Assembly (NCBI GenBank): GCA_025356435.1
Contig: JANXSY010000112.1
Coordinates: forward strand, 1 to 49,094
Source: Isosphaeraceae bacterium
Lineage (GTDB): Bacteria > Planctomycetota > Planctomycetia > Isosphaerales > Isosphaeraceae
Reading direction: 5' to 3'
DNA: 49,094 nucleotides
Position 1 is the stretch's first letter. Every line of letters begins with the position of its first letter. Of the stretch, positions 16,482 through 25,196 are shown piece after piece. A program made the translations under genes and the position numbers. The notes under the pieces were generated by a model. The model saw only the letters and a list, made by a program, of their open reading frames with translations, ran no database searches and was not told the origin of the DNA.

Positions 16482-17383
16482 TGCCGCTCATGAGCTTTGA
16501 TGATCTCTTCCGCCTCGCCGACGATCGGGCCTCCGGGTCCGTCGTCGCCGTGGCGGGCGGTGCCGATCTCACGGTTCTCTCAGCCCTCAGCGAGGCCCGC
16601 GATCGCGGCTGGATTTCGCCCCTTGTCGTCGGCCCCGAACGTGAGGTCCGCGCGATTGCCGACGAGTCCGGGATCGACCTTCGCGGGTTCTCGATCCTCG
16701 ACGTTGAACCCGACGTCGTCGCCCCCGCCGCTGTGGAAAGCGTCCGATCGGGACGCGCCTCGATCTTGATGAAAGGGAAGGTCAGCACGCCGACGCTGTT
16801 GAGTTCGATATCAGACCCGGAGTTTGGCCTGCGGATCGGCCGGGTGGTCTGCCAGGTCGTCTTCATGGAGATCACGGCCCACTCGCGGAGGTTCCTCCTT
16901 GCCGACACGGGGGTCTGCGTCCAGCCGAAACTGCCGACGAAGATCGACATCCTGCGGGGCGCGGTCGAACTGGCCCACGCGCTGGGCGAGCCGAGCCCGA
17001 GAGTCGCCGTGATGGCCGCGACTGAGGCGGTCAGCCCAGGGATGCTCGACACAATGCACGCGGCCGAGCTTCAGAGACGCAACGAGACCGGGGAGTTTCC
17101 CGACTGTCGCGTGCAGGGCCCGCTCTCGTTCGACCTCGCCTATGCGGCCGACGCCGCCGACAAGAAGCGGATTAGCGGCCCGGTCGTTGGCGCGGCCGAT
17201 GTGATGCTCTTCCCTGACCTCGCCTCCGCCAACCTGACCGTCAAGGCGATCATGTATACGGCCGACTGCCGATTCGGCGGGGTGCTCAAAGGGACGACGG
17301 CCCCCGTCGTCTTCATGTCCCGCTCCGACACGGCTGAGACCCGTCTGAGGTCATTGGCGCTGGCCCTCGTCTCTGTTCGTTGA
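16481..17383 (+). CDS. Phosphate acetyl/butyryltransferase family protein
   Basis: A 300-residue enzyme of the PTA_PTB family, which exchanges phosphate and CoA on short acyl groups. Family hallmarks are an N-terminal VVAVAGGADLTVLSALSEA, the central ILMKGKVSTPTLLSSI, DTGVCVQPKLPTKIDIL, the AATEAVSPGM segment, QGPLSFDLAY, and the C-terminal DVMLFPDLASANLTVKA with GGVLKGTTAPVVFMSRSD. Length fits phosphate butyryltransferase (about 300) rather than the longer Pta. No butyrate kinase gene is next to it, so acetyl, propionyl or butyryl use cannot be told. The start overlaps the ettA stop by one base. Confidence 0.9.
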   Translation: MPLMSFDDLFRLADDRASGSVVAVAGGADLTVLSALSEARDRGWISPLVVGPEREVRAIADESGIDLRGFSILDVEPDVVAPAAVESVRSGRASILMKGKVSTPTLLSSISDPEFGLRIGRVVCQVVFMEITAHSRRFLLADTGVCVQPKLPTKIDILRGAVELAHALGEPSPRVAVMAATEAVSPGMLDTMHAAELQRRNETGEFPDCRVQGPLSFDLAYAADAADKKRISGPVVGAADVMLFPDLASANLTVKAIMYTADCRFGGVLKGTTAPVVFMSRSDTAETRLRSLALALVSVR

Positions 17384-17408
17384 GCCAACAACGAGATCGG
17401 TATCCGCC

Positions 17409-17996
17409 ATGTCGCATGCTCGAATCTCGACGCGACGATTCACTCTGGCCGATCTGATGATCTTGATCGCAGCCACCGGTGCGGGGATGGCGATGTTTCG
17501 GCCCTATCAGGCCGCGCTCGCCGGTCCGGGTTTTCAAAACGCAGGGGTGCTTCGGACGATCGAAACCACTTATGGGGCGTGGTCGTTCCTCGCGGCCTGG
17601 TGGATGATCGCTCTGCTAATCATTCAATATCGAGGCGTGCATCCCCATCGAAGTCGACTCGCGCGACGGCCGGGCCATGTCGCGTGCGGCGTCGCAGCGG
17701 TGGCGTTGGTCGCGGGAATCACGCAAGAACTGACGCGTTTTACCTTCCAAGATCCGATCATCAAAGCGTTCTCCTTTCACCAATCCTGGATCACGATGTC
17801 CGCGAGGGTCGGACCAGCCGTCGCCGGTGCCTGGTTCGTTCTGGCCCTGAGCGGCCGATGGAGAGCCGACGGCGGATGGATCGATCGCCTGGGACGGCTC
17901 CTCGGATGTTGCTGGATCGGCTGGCAGCTCCTGTGGATGATTCCCAACGTCATCCGCCTCCAAATCCCTCCGTTCTGTGACGGGGTGCTCACATGA
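17409..17996 (+). CDS. Hypothetical membrane protein (tandem paralogue 1)
   Basis: This 195-residue protein has about four hydrophobic segments: FTLADLMILIAATGAGMAMF, SFLAAWWMIALLII, a segment around VAAVALVAGI, and RVGPAVAGAWFVLALSG. The end reads GRWRADGGWIDRLGRLLGCCWIGWQLLWMI. The N-terminal phrase RRFTLADLMILIAATGAG is common at the start of small planctomycete membrane proteins. No function is known to me. It overlaps the next gene by ATGA, and the C-terminal GRW...W..RLGR.LG..WI pattern recurs there, so the two are likely duplicates acting together. Confidence 0.75.
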   Translation: MSHARISTRRFTLADLMILIAATGAGMAMFRPYQAALAGPGFQNAGVLRTIETTYGAWSFLAAWWMIALLIIQYRGVHPHRSRLARRPGHVACGVAAVALVAGITQELTRFTFQDPIIKAFSFHQSWITMSARVGPAVAGAWFVLALSGRWRADGGWIDRLGRLLGCCWIGWQLLWMIPNVIRLQIPPFCDGVLT

Positions 17997-18577
17997 TCCG
18001 GACGGGCTTGGCGCGTTCCCTGTTCCTCATCATCCTGCTCGGAGCCGTCGCGGCCGTCGTGATCCATAACGATCGCGGGGCTTCCGACTACTTCAACCGC
18101 AATATGGTGGAGAGCCTCGAGCATCGATGGTGTCCGCTGGTCCGAACCGTTGCGCGGCCGACCTTGCGGGTGGGGAGCGACTTCGAAGCGGCCTTGATCG
18201 TCATCACCGCAGGATTGGGCCTGGCCGCGCTTCGCATGCCCTTCCGCCTCTCTGGCAAGCGGTGGCCGGGACGAGGAACGGCGGCGATCGCGGCCTCGGC
18301 CCTGGGAGTGGGTTACGGCATCGCTCGCGTCGCAATCGACACGCTGATGGACTCAACCTCCGGATTTCTCGGCCTTTTGAACCCTAGGTTTCTCTTCGAT
18401 TCCGTCCGCTTCTGCGCGGGTTTCCCGAAAGGCACGGTCTTGGGTGCCTGGTCGCTGCTGTTCCTGGCGGGACGTTGGAAATCTCCAGCCGACGGTCTCG
18501 AATGGCTCGGCCGAGGACTCGGATGGTCCTGGATCGCATTGATCGCCTTCGACCTGTTCCGATCCGCTCTGTGTTGA
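17993..18577 (+). CDS. Hypothetical membrane protein (tandem paralogue 2)
   Basis: This 194-residue protein has hydrophobic segments SLFLIILLGAVAAVVI, ALIVITAGLGLAALRM, TAAIAASALGVGYGIARVAI and a C-terminal WSWIALIAFDLF. It ends with GRWKSPADGLEWLGRGLGWSWIAL, which parallels the end of the preceding protein. It begins inside the stop of that gene (ATGA), so both are one transcript. I do not recognise the family. Confidence 0.75.
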   Translation: MIRTGLARSLFLIILLGAVAAVVIHNDRGASDYFNRNMVESLEHRWCPLVRTVARPTLRVGSDFEAALIVITAGLGLAALRMPFRLSGKRWPGRGTAAIAASALGVGYGIARVAIDTLMDSTSGFLGLLNPRFLFDSVRFCAGFPKGTVLGAWSLLFLAGRWKSPADGLEWLGRGLGWSWIALIAFDLFRSALC

Positions 18578-18735
18578 GAGAACTTCGAGTGATGGCCCTG
18601 ACTGCTCGTCCAGACATGGTCCGAGGCTGAGAGCGGTTTTCGCTCGCATTCCCCCACCGGCGGCTATACCATCCAGCCAAGAGACGCCCGCCCGATCCGC
18701 TCGCCTTCACCACCCCTTGAAGGGTTGACCTCGCC

Positions 18736-21174
18736 ATGACGACCCCCGCCCTGCCCCGCGCGTCGGTGGCCTGCCTCGTCCTGCTCCTCGCGTGGATGAT
18801 GTCGACGTCTCGCGCCAATGAGCCCGCCGCGATCATGATCGCGACCGCGAGCGATATTCCGGGCTTCGCTACGGGCTTTACGCTGCCCAGGCCCGGCGAA
18901 TACACGATCCTGGCGTGGTCTCCCGCGAAGTCGGCGTGGTCGCTCGGAGTCGTCGGCAAGACGCTCACCCTCTCGCCAAAGTCGGCAGGGGATGAAGCCA
19001 AGCCGTCGTGGCGTGTGATTGGCAAGGTCGCGTTCGACTCCAAGGCCCCGCTCGTCTTGAAAATGGCCGAGCCGAAGCGGGCAAAGGTCGAGTCGAAGGA
19101 CACGAAGGGGGCAGAGCCGGGGCCGATCCCCTGCCCCGCTCTGCTCGCGTTCACGACCGATCCGAAGGCTGATCTCGGACCTGTGCTCGACCTGGTCCGT
19201 GCTCGGCTCGACTCGATTGAGCCCGTGGGCGACCCGCGACGGACCGTCGCCCGCACCCGCGATCAAGGTGCCAATTTCCAGCCACCGACCACCCGACAGG
19301 CATGGCTCGATCGCGCTGAGATTGTGCGGACGCAATTGCTCGTCTCGCTCGGACTCTGGCCGATGTTCCCCAAGACCGACCTCCATCCCCAGGTGTTTGG
19401 CAAGCTCGACCGCGACGGCTACACGATCGAGAAAGTCGTCCTCGAAACGCTCCCCGGCTTCACCCTGAGCGGCAACCTCTATCGGCCCAAGGGCAAGCCC
19501 GGCAGGCTCCCGCTCGTGCTCTGCCCGCACGGACACTGGAAAGACGGCCGGGTCAACCCCGACGTGCAGTCGCGGTGCATCTGGTGGGCCAAGCGTCTGG
19601 GTTGTGTCGTGTTTATGTATGACATGGTCGGCTACAACGACAGCAAATTATTCGGACATGAATTTCTGAACGATCGTTTGAGGCGTTGGGGCCTGAGCCT
19701 GTTCACCTTGCAGACCTGGAACAGCATCCGTGCCCTGGACTGGGCGGTAACGCTGCCGGACGTTGACCCCGCGCGGGTCGGCTCCACAGGCGAATCAGGG
19801 GGTGGGACGCAGACGTTTATCCTCACGGCGATCGACGGCCGGATCAAAGTCTCAGCGCCGGTCGTCATGGTCTCGCACAAGATGCAGGGGGGTTGTGTCT
19901 GCGAGAATTGCGCGGGGCTGCGGATCGGCACCGACAACGTCGAGATCGCCGCGCTTACCGCCCCCAGACCGCTCAAGATCGTGGGGGCGAACGACTGGAC
20001 CGATATGACGATGAGCGTTGAATATCCCACGCTCAGGAAAGTCTACGCGCTGCTCGGGGCGACGGACCGCGTCTCGGCCGACAAGTACGAATTCGAGCAC
20101 AACTACAATCAGACGACCCGAAACGCCGTGTATGCGTTCATGGGTCGTTGGCTCGTTGGCATTGAAGACTCGGCCTCAACCCGCGAGGAGACCGTCAAGC
20201 CCGAGGCCCCTGAGACCCTCTGGACGTTCGGCAAGGACCATCCCGCGCCCACCGATCAGAAGACTCCCGCCCAGCTCGAAACCGACCTCATCGGGCTGAT
20301 GGGCCGCTCGCTCGACTCGCTGGCCCCCGGGACGAACGCCGTCGCCTGGGAAGCGTCGCGGGGGCTGCTCCTTGCCGCACTCAAGGTCCGCGTCGGCCTG
20401 GTCGAGCCGGCTGCCTTTGACCTCACCACCACCGAAGTCCGCCGCTCGCATCGCGAGGGGATTTCGATCGTGCATCTCACCGTCTCCCGGATCTCGACCG
20501 GCGACCGCGTCCCTATCGTCCGGCTGACCCCCAAGAACCCGACCGGCCGATCAACGATCGTCCTCACCCCACGCGGCAAGGCCGACCTTCTCGGCCCCGA
20601 CGGCAAGCTGATCCCGCTGATCAAGGCGCTGCTCGATCGCGGCCAGTCGGTGATCGGCTTCGACCCGCTCTTCGTCGGCGAGTCGATCGACCCGCGTTCG
20701 CCCGCCACGCATCGGCCAACGGTCGCCCACACCGAGACCTATAACAAGACGATCGCCGCCGAACACGCGCAGGACCTCGCGACCGTGCTGTCGTGGGTCC
20801 GCACCCGTCCCGACCTCCGCGAAGTGAGCCTGATCGCCGTCGGTCAGGCCGGTCCGCTGGCCCTGCTGGCTCGACCGGCCCTGAGCGGCCTTGCCCGCAC
20901 CGCGATCGACCTCGATGGCTTCGATTACGGCGACGGTTCGGCCGTGATCCCCCCTGCCCTCGACCTCCCGGGCGTCCTCCAGTTCGGCGGTCTCAAGGCC
21001 GCCGCCGCGCTCTCGGCCCCCGACCCGATCTGGATCTCCCGCGTCCCCGCGAACTTCGACACAGCCTGGCCCCTGCGGGCCTATCGCTCGGCCGACGCAT
21101 CGCGGATGCTCAAGATCGAAGGGGGGGCCGCTGATCCGATCGCGCTTGCGAGCTGGATCGATAGAGGAGAGTGA
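18736..21174 (+). CDS. Secreted alpha/beta hydrolase (acetyl xylan esterase-like) with a second, degenerate hydrolase domain
   Basis: An 812-residue protein with a signal peptide (VACLVLLLAWMMSTSRANE). Residues of about 200-480 form an alpha/beta hydrolase of the acetyl xylan esterase/prolyl-oligopeptidase-like type: LPLVLCPHGHWKDGR as oxyanion region, nucleophile Ser in GSTGESGGGTQTF, Asp near GANDWTDM, and His in EFEHNYNQTTR. The C-terminal part (about 570-812) repeats the fold pattern (STIVLTPRGKADLL, GQSVIGFDPLFVGES, VSLIAVGQAGPLALLA), but has Gln-Ala where GxSxG would place the nucleophile, so it is probably not catalytic. Substrate is unknown; export to the periplasm or outside with a role in glycan deacylation is the likely theme. 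Confidence 0.85.
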   Translation: MTTPALPRASVACLVLLLAWMMSTSRANEPAAIMIATASDIPGFATGFTLPRPGEYTILAWSPAKSAWSLGVVGKTLTLSPKSAGDEAKPSWRVIGKVAFDSKAPLVLKMAEPKRAKVESKDTKGAEPGPIPCPALLAFTTDPKADLGPVLDLVRARLDSIEPVGDPRRTVARTRDQGANFQPPTTRQAWLDRAEIVRTQLLVSLGLWPMFPKTDLHPQVFGKLDRDGYTIEKVVLETLPGFTLSGNLYRPKGKPGRLPLVLCPHGHWKDGRVNPDVQSRCIWWAKRLGCVVFMYDMVGYNDSKLFGHEFLNDRLRRWGLSLFTLQTWNSIRALDWAVTLPDVDPARVGSTGESGGGTQTFILTAIDGRIKVSAPVVMVSHKMQGGCVCENCAGLRIGTDNVEIAALTAPRPLKIVGANDWTDMTMSVEYPTLRKVYALLGATDRVSADKYEFEHNYNQTTRNAVYAFMGRWLVGIEDSASTREETVKPEAPETLWTFGKDHPAPTDQKTPAQLETDLIGLMGRSLDSLAPGTNAVAWEASRGLLLAALKVRVGLVEPAAFDLTTTEVRRSHREGISIVHLTVSRISTGDRVPIVRLTPKNPTGRSTIVLTPRGKADLLGPDGKLIPLIKALLDRGQSVIGFDPLFVGESIDPRSPATHRPTVAHTETYNKTIAAEHAQDLATVLSWVRTRPDLREVSLIAVGQAGPLALLARPALSGLARTAIDLDGFDYGDGSAVIPPALDLPGVLQFGGLKAAAALSAPDPIWISRVPANFDTAWPLRAYRSADASRMLKIEGGAADPIALASWIDRGE

Positions 21175-21227
21175 CGACCTGCAGTCGGATTCCCCATCGA
21201 AGCCACCGTTCATGAACGCCCGACTGA

Positions 21228-21965
21228 TCAACCGGGAGCGCGGAGGGCGGCCATGACGAAGGTGTAATCCTGCCCGTTCCAGTGGACAGGCTTCTCGGCG
21301 TGCTGGCCGTCCATCGAGGCGGAGTCGAGGTAGGTGAAGCCTCGCGAGAGGAAGCGATCGACGAGGGCGTTGAGACTCTCGGGGTTGAAGATCGTCCAGG
21401 TCTGACCGAACACGCGGAACTGGGGGTCGATCTCGTGCGAGGCCCCGCTCGCGTCATAGTCGGTCGTGAAGACGAAGAGGCCGCCGGGACGGAGCAGGCG
21501 CTTCACCTCATCGGCCAGGGCGTCGAGCGGGACGCCGTGTTCGACGACCGACATGCAGGTGATCGCGGCGAATTCGCGGTCGGGATATGGGGTCTTCGTG
21601 AGGTCGGCGGCGCGATAGGCGATCTTGTTCCAGTAGGGCATCCATCGGCAGAGCGGGTTCAGATCGCAGCCGTGAACGTGTCGGTAGCCGAGGTTGTGAA
21701 GTGCGTAGAGGATCTCGGAATTGAAGCAGCCCATGTCGAGGATCGGGCCGTCCTTGTCGGGCACGTTCGCCTCGATGAGACGGAGCGCGTTCGCCACGTC
21801 CCAGCTCTTGAGGACGTCGGCGTTCGGCAGGTCGACCCGATAGCGAATCTTATAGGGCAGCCGCCAGAGGCCAAGCCGCTTGGGGTCGCTGAAATCGAGC
21901 CCACGCTCGCGGAGCTGGGCGCGACAGGCTTGGAGGTCGTCTTGAGACTTCAAGGTGAGCATCAT
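21228..21965 (-). CDS. Class I SAM-dependent methyltransferase
   Basis: A 245-residue Rossmann methyltransferase. The SAM-binding motif I is DKDGPILDMGCFNSEIL, followed by an acidic motif II (HVHGCDLNP), a motif around FAAITCMSVVEHGV, and the post-motif helix VKRLLRPGGLFVFTTDYD, all typical of methyltransferase_11/DUF268-like enzymes. The frame extends to 22079, but two adjacent ATGs at 21965 and 21962 begin the natural N-terminus (MMLTLKSQDDLQA). The substrate is not evident; relatives act on sugars or lipids in envelope gene clusters, which would fit the neighbouring lpx genes, but this is inference. Confidence 0.85.
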   Translation of the reverse strand: MMLTLKSQDDLQACRAQLRERGLDFSDPKRLGLWRLPYKIRYRVDLPNADVLKSWDVANALRLIEANVPDKDGPILDMGCFNSEILYALHNLGYRHVHGCDLNPLCRWMPYWNKIAYRAADLTKTPYPDREFAAITCMSVVEHGVPLDALADEVKRLLRPGGLFVFTTDYDASGASHEIDPQFRVFGQTWTIFNPESLNALVDRFLSRGFTYLDSASMDGQHAEKPVHWNGQDYTFVMAALRAPG

Positions 21966-22104
21966 GGCGGTGCGGTCGCGTCGGGTCGTTGTGGTGAGGC
22001 CAGGTCGCCGGCTGTGCCAGGCTGCCATTATGGCGGACACCCGACCGGGCGTCCACATGGATGTCGATCCGTCGCACATCGTGTTCCAGGCGAGCCCAAT
22101 CGTC

Positions 22105-23007
22105 TCAGGCGTCGATCATCTGGCCCGGTTCGAGGGCGACGATCGCGAGGCCGTAGCGGTCGGCGAGCGCGATCACGTCGGGCTGGTCGATGACGATCGT
22201 CTTGTCGGCCTCGATCGCCAGGACCCTCGCGCCGGCCTTGTGGAGGTTTTCGATGGTCGAGACGCCGACAGTCGGCACGTCAAATCGCATATCTTGCTGC
22301 GGCTTGGCGACCTTGACGAGCGTCCAGCCCCCAGCCCGGCAGAGCACGCCGGCGCGCTCGATGCAGCGGTCGGTCCCTTCGATAGCCTCAACAGCGATCG
22401 CGGCGCGCTCCTTGACGGCGACCGACTGGCCGACGTCAAGCCGGCCCATTTCCTTGGCCAGGCTCCAGCCGAACGCGACGTCTTTCCACTCAGAGTCGCT
22501 CGGCCTGCGGCGGGTGAGGATTCCCTTCTTCACGAGAAGCTCCGGGCAATAGTCGAGGGCCGATGCGAACGACATCCCGTCCCTCTCAAACTCAGCGATC
22601 ACGCCGAGCAGGATCGAGTCGTCTCGCTTGTCGGCGCGGAGCGTACCGTACCACATCCTGAACATCCGGTAGTCTGGCCAGAGGCGGACGACCCGCATGG
22701 GGGTGTACATGACGTTCTTCGTCACCTTCCCCGCCATGACGACCCGACGCGTCCCCTGCCTCTTGAAGGCGCGGATCATCCCGCCGAGCTTGGTCACTCC
22801 GACGACCTGGTAAGAGTCGCAAAGCTCGGCGAGGACCTCGGGCGCTTCGTTCCGGATGCCGACGCACGCGACCTTCAGGCCCTGCCGCCTTGCCGCCTCG
22901 GCGAAGAGGATCGGGAACCGCCCACTGCCGGCGAGCAAGCCGATCGTCTGCGTGGGGGCGGCGGAGATCAGTCGAGTCCGGTTCGTCTTCGTCGAGAGGG
23001 TCGACAC
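22105..23007 (-). CDS. lpxI: UDP-2,3-diacylglucosamine pyrophosphatase LpxI
   Basis: LpxI (DUF1009 family) hydrolyses UDP-2,3-diacylglucosamine to lipid X, the step before LpxB in lipid A synthesis. The N-terminus has the family IGLLAGSGRFPILFAEAA, the middle has VVMAGKVTKNVMY and RADKRDDSILLGVIAEFE, and the C-terminus has DVPTVGVSTIENLHKAGARV and ADKTIVIDQPDVIALAD. The frame is open to an ATG at 23106 that overlaps the end of lpxD by 68 bases. I use the GTG at 23007, 32 bases after the lpxD stop; the choice is uncertain. It is cytoplasmic and co-directional with lpxD. Confidence 0.93.
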   Translation of the reverse strand: MSTLSTKTNRTRLISAAPTQTIGLLAGSGRFPILFAEAARRQGLKVACVGIRNEAPEVLAELCDSYQVVGVTKLGGMIRAFKRQGTRRVVMAGKVTKNVMYTPMRVVRLWPDYRMFRMWYGTLRADKRDDSILLGVIAEFERDGMSFASALDYCPELLVKKGILTRRRPSDSEWKDVAFGWSLAKEMGRLDVGQSVAVKERAAIAVEAIEGTDRCIERAGVLCRAGGWTLVKVAKPQQDMRFDVPTVGVSTIENLHKAGARVLAIEADKTIVIDQPDVIALADRYGLAIVALEPGQMIDA

Positions 23008-23038
23008 CGTCGGTCTGCTCCGAGATACGGGACGTCCG

Positions 23039-24139
23039 TCAATAGCCCGTGGGGTCGTCGTCCGAGTCGTGGCCGGTTGAAGGGAACGTCGCGGTGAGGA
23101 TGGCAACCTGCGCCGCGAGTTCGCGGAGGTGCTTGTGCATATCGGGGAGGCGGGCGATCATCTGGAAGATCCGCCGCTGCTCGCGGACAGGGATCGCGGG
23201 CGACCCGAGCACGTTCTGGCCCGCCGGGATGTTGCGGTGTACGCCCGCCTGGGCACCGACGATCGACTTGTCGCCGATCTCGGTATGGTCTTTGATCCCG
23301 GCCTGGCCGGCCATGATGACGTAGTCGCCCGTCTTGCAGCTCCCGGCGATGCCGACCTGGCCGCAGAGGATGTTGTGACGGCCGATCTGGTTGTTGTGGC
23401 CGATCATGACGAGGTTGTCGATCTTCGTCCCCTCGCCGATCCGGGTCGTCTCGAAGGTGGCGCGATCGATCGCGCAGTTCGAGCCGATCTCGACGTCGTC
23501 GCCGACCTCAACCCGTCCCGTATGCGGGACCTTGACGTGACGCCCTTCGACGAGGTGGTACTTGAAGCCGTCGCCGCCGAGGACGGTGCCCGCGTGGACC
23601 TCGACGCGGTCTCCGAGCACGACGTCGGGGTAGAGCACCACGTTCGGATGGAGGACCACGCCCCGACCGAGCCGACACCCTTCGCCGACGACCGCGCCGG
23701 GGTGGATCGTGCAACCGTCGCCAACGATCGCGCCGTCACCGACGTAAGCGAGCGGATAGACAGCGACATCGACGCCGATCTGGGCGTCCGGGGCGACGTA
23801 AGCTCGCTCGTGGACGCCAACCCATCGCGGCTTGCCGGTGGCAACCAGGTGAGTGCGGACCGCGAGGAAGGCGGTGATCGGGTCGTCGACCTCGATCATC
23901 GAGATGGAAGGATCAGCCGCACCCACGTACATCATCTTGAAGTGGGGGCCGACGATCGCGGCCGAGGCGGGCGAGGTGCGCAACTGCTTGGCGTACCGCT
24001 CGCTCTCGACGAAGGTGATATCACCCGGACCGGCCTCGTCAACGGGCCGCGCGGAATGGATAGCGACGCTGCCGTCGCCGACGACACGGCCGTGGACGAG
24101 TGCGGCGAGTTGATCAACCGTGGCGACCACGCGCGGCAT
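23039..24139 (-). CDS. lpxD: UDP-3-O-acylglucosamine N-acyltransferase LpxD
   Basis: LpxD adds the N-linked acyl chain in lipid A synthesis. The 366-residue protein has the N-terminal uridine-binding domain ([33 protein letters not shown]) and then a long left-handed beta-helix of hexapeptide repeats ([40 protein letters not shown]). The catalytic His lies in [12 protein letters not shown]. It ends with a helical part ([15 protein letters not shown]). ATG 24139 is preceded by GGGAAGAAAGG; the longer frame to 24241 is not family-like. The lpxI gene follows on the same strand. Together with lpxB at 35159 it supports a lipid A-containing outer membrane. Confidence 0.95.
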   Translation of the reverse strand: MPRVVATVDQLAALVHGRVVGDGSVAIHSARPVDEAGPGDITFVESERYAKQLRTSPASAAIVGPHFKMMYVGAADPSISMIEVDDPITAFLAVRTHLVATGKPRWVGVHERAYVAPDAQIGVDVAVYPLAYVGDGAIVGDGCTIHPGAVVGEGCRLGRGVVLHPNVVLYPDVVLGDRVEVHAGTVLGGDGFKYHLVEGRHVKVPHTGRVEVGDDVEIGSNCAIDRATFETTRIGEGTKIDNLVMIGHNNQIGRHNILCGQVGIAGSCKTGDYVIMAGQAGIKDHTEIGDKSIVGAQAGVHRNIPAGQNVLGSPAIPVREQRRIFQMIARLPDMHKHLRELAAQVAILTATFPSTGHDSDDDPTGY

Positions 24140-24372
24140 CCTTTCTTCCCTGAAAGGAACGGACGATGACCGGGGCGAATGCAGCCCGGTTCGGCCCCTT
24201 CGTCGAGGGTTTAATCCCCGCCGAGGGCCTCCTGCCCACACGGCACCGACCTGCCCGGAATTGACCGCGAATCGTAAACGAATGGGTCAAAACCGACAAG
24301 CCGAGTCGCGACATCGATTCTTATCGGCAGATTCCCGTCGTCGCGTCCAATGATGACGCCGGAAGAGCTTCG

Positions 24373-25113
24373 TCAGGATCGACGCCCAACCTCGGACCCG
24401 GACAGATTTCGGATCAGTTCGGTAAGGCTGGGCAACATCACGCCATCCGCCGGCCCCTTGCCCTCTCGGTCGATCAGGAGCCCGAGCAGGCCCGCACGCT
24501 CGGGGCCTCGGACGTCGTTTTCCGGGTCGTCCCCGACGCAAAGGACGCGATCGGGCGGAATCCCCATCCTCTCGCAGGCGACCCCATAGAAGGCGGGATG
24601 GGGCTTGCGGAAGCCGACTTCCGACGAGATCACGAGCCGATCTTCGCAACCCGCCAGCGCGGGCAGGGCGGCGACGACCGCTCGGAGCCGCCCATCGAAG
24701 TTGGACGCGATCACGAAGTCTAGCCCCGCCTCGCGGATGGCATTGATGGCGGGGCCGACGTCGTCGAACGCCCTCCAGGCCGTCGAGCGGCCGAAGTGGT
24801 CCCAGAGTTCGGCAAACGCCCGGTCTGGCTCGGGGAGGTCGGGCAGAACGTTGCTGACGATCCGACGCCATCGCCGATATTCGGTCGCCTCATCGGTCGC
24901 GAGCGGTCCGAGCTGCTCGTCGACCTCGTCGACCCGGAAGTACTGATGGAACCGCCGCTTCACCTCGGACGTCTCGACGACGAGACCCTGCCGAAACGCC
25001 GCGTCGGTATAGACCTGGGCGACGGGAGGCGTCGGCTCAATAAGAGTTCCGACGGCGTCAAGGATGATCCCTCGTATCCCGCCCCAATCCCAGCCTTCGG
25101 TCGGCATCGTCAT
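24373..25113 (-). CDS. HAD-superfamily hydrolase, REG-2-like (altered motif I)
   Basis: A 246-residue HAD-IA protein: motif I IILDAVGTLIEPT, motif II around FVIASNFDGRL, the conserved Lys in VGFRKPHPAFYG, and the acidic motif IV CVGDDPENDVRG. Motif I reads DAVGT, so the first Asp (nucleophile) is kept but the second acid, normally Asp two residues on, is Val. This DAVGTL form is a feature of the REG-2-like subgroup rather than a random loss. The frame extends to 25155, but ATG 25113 follows GGAGACGGG. A phosphatase role on a small metabolite is likely, with low turnover possible. It lies between lpxD and tsaD on the same strand. Confidence 0.85.
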   Translation of the reverse strand: MTMPTEGWDWGGIRGIILDAVGTLIEPTPPVAQVYTDAAFRQGLVVETSEVKRRFHQYFRVDEVDEQLGPLATDEATEYRRWRRIVSNVLPDLPEPDRAFAELWDHFGRSTAWRAFDDVGPAINAIREAGLDFVIASNFDGRLRAVVAALPALAGCEDRLVISSEVGFRKPHPAFYGVACERMGIPPDRVLCVGDDPENDVRGPERAGLLGLLIDREGKGPADGVMLPSLTELIRNLSGSEVGRRS

Positions 25114-25196
25114 CCCGTCTCCGGACATTCGCGGACATCGACGCGAAGGCGTCACCTTTTCATTGTGGACGCGGGCCGCCCGGAGGGAAGGCGGGC

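Noticed and set aside
21955..23097. Plus-strand open frame of 380 residues
   Set aside because: Antisense to lpxI, whose family motifs are clear.
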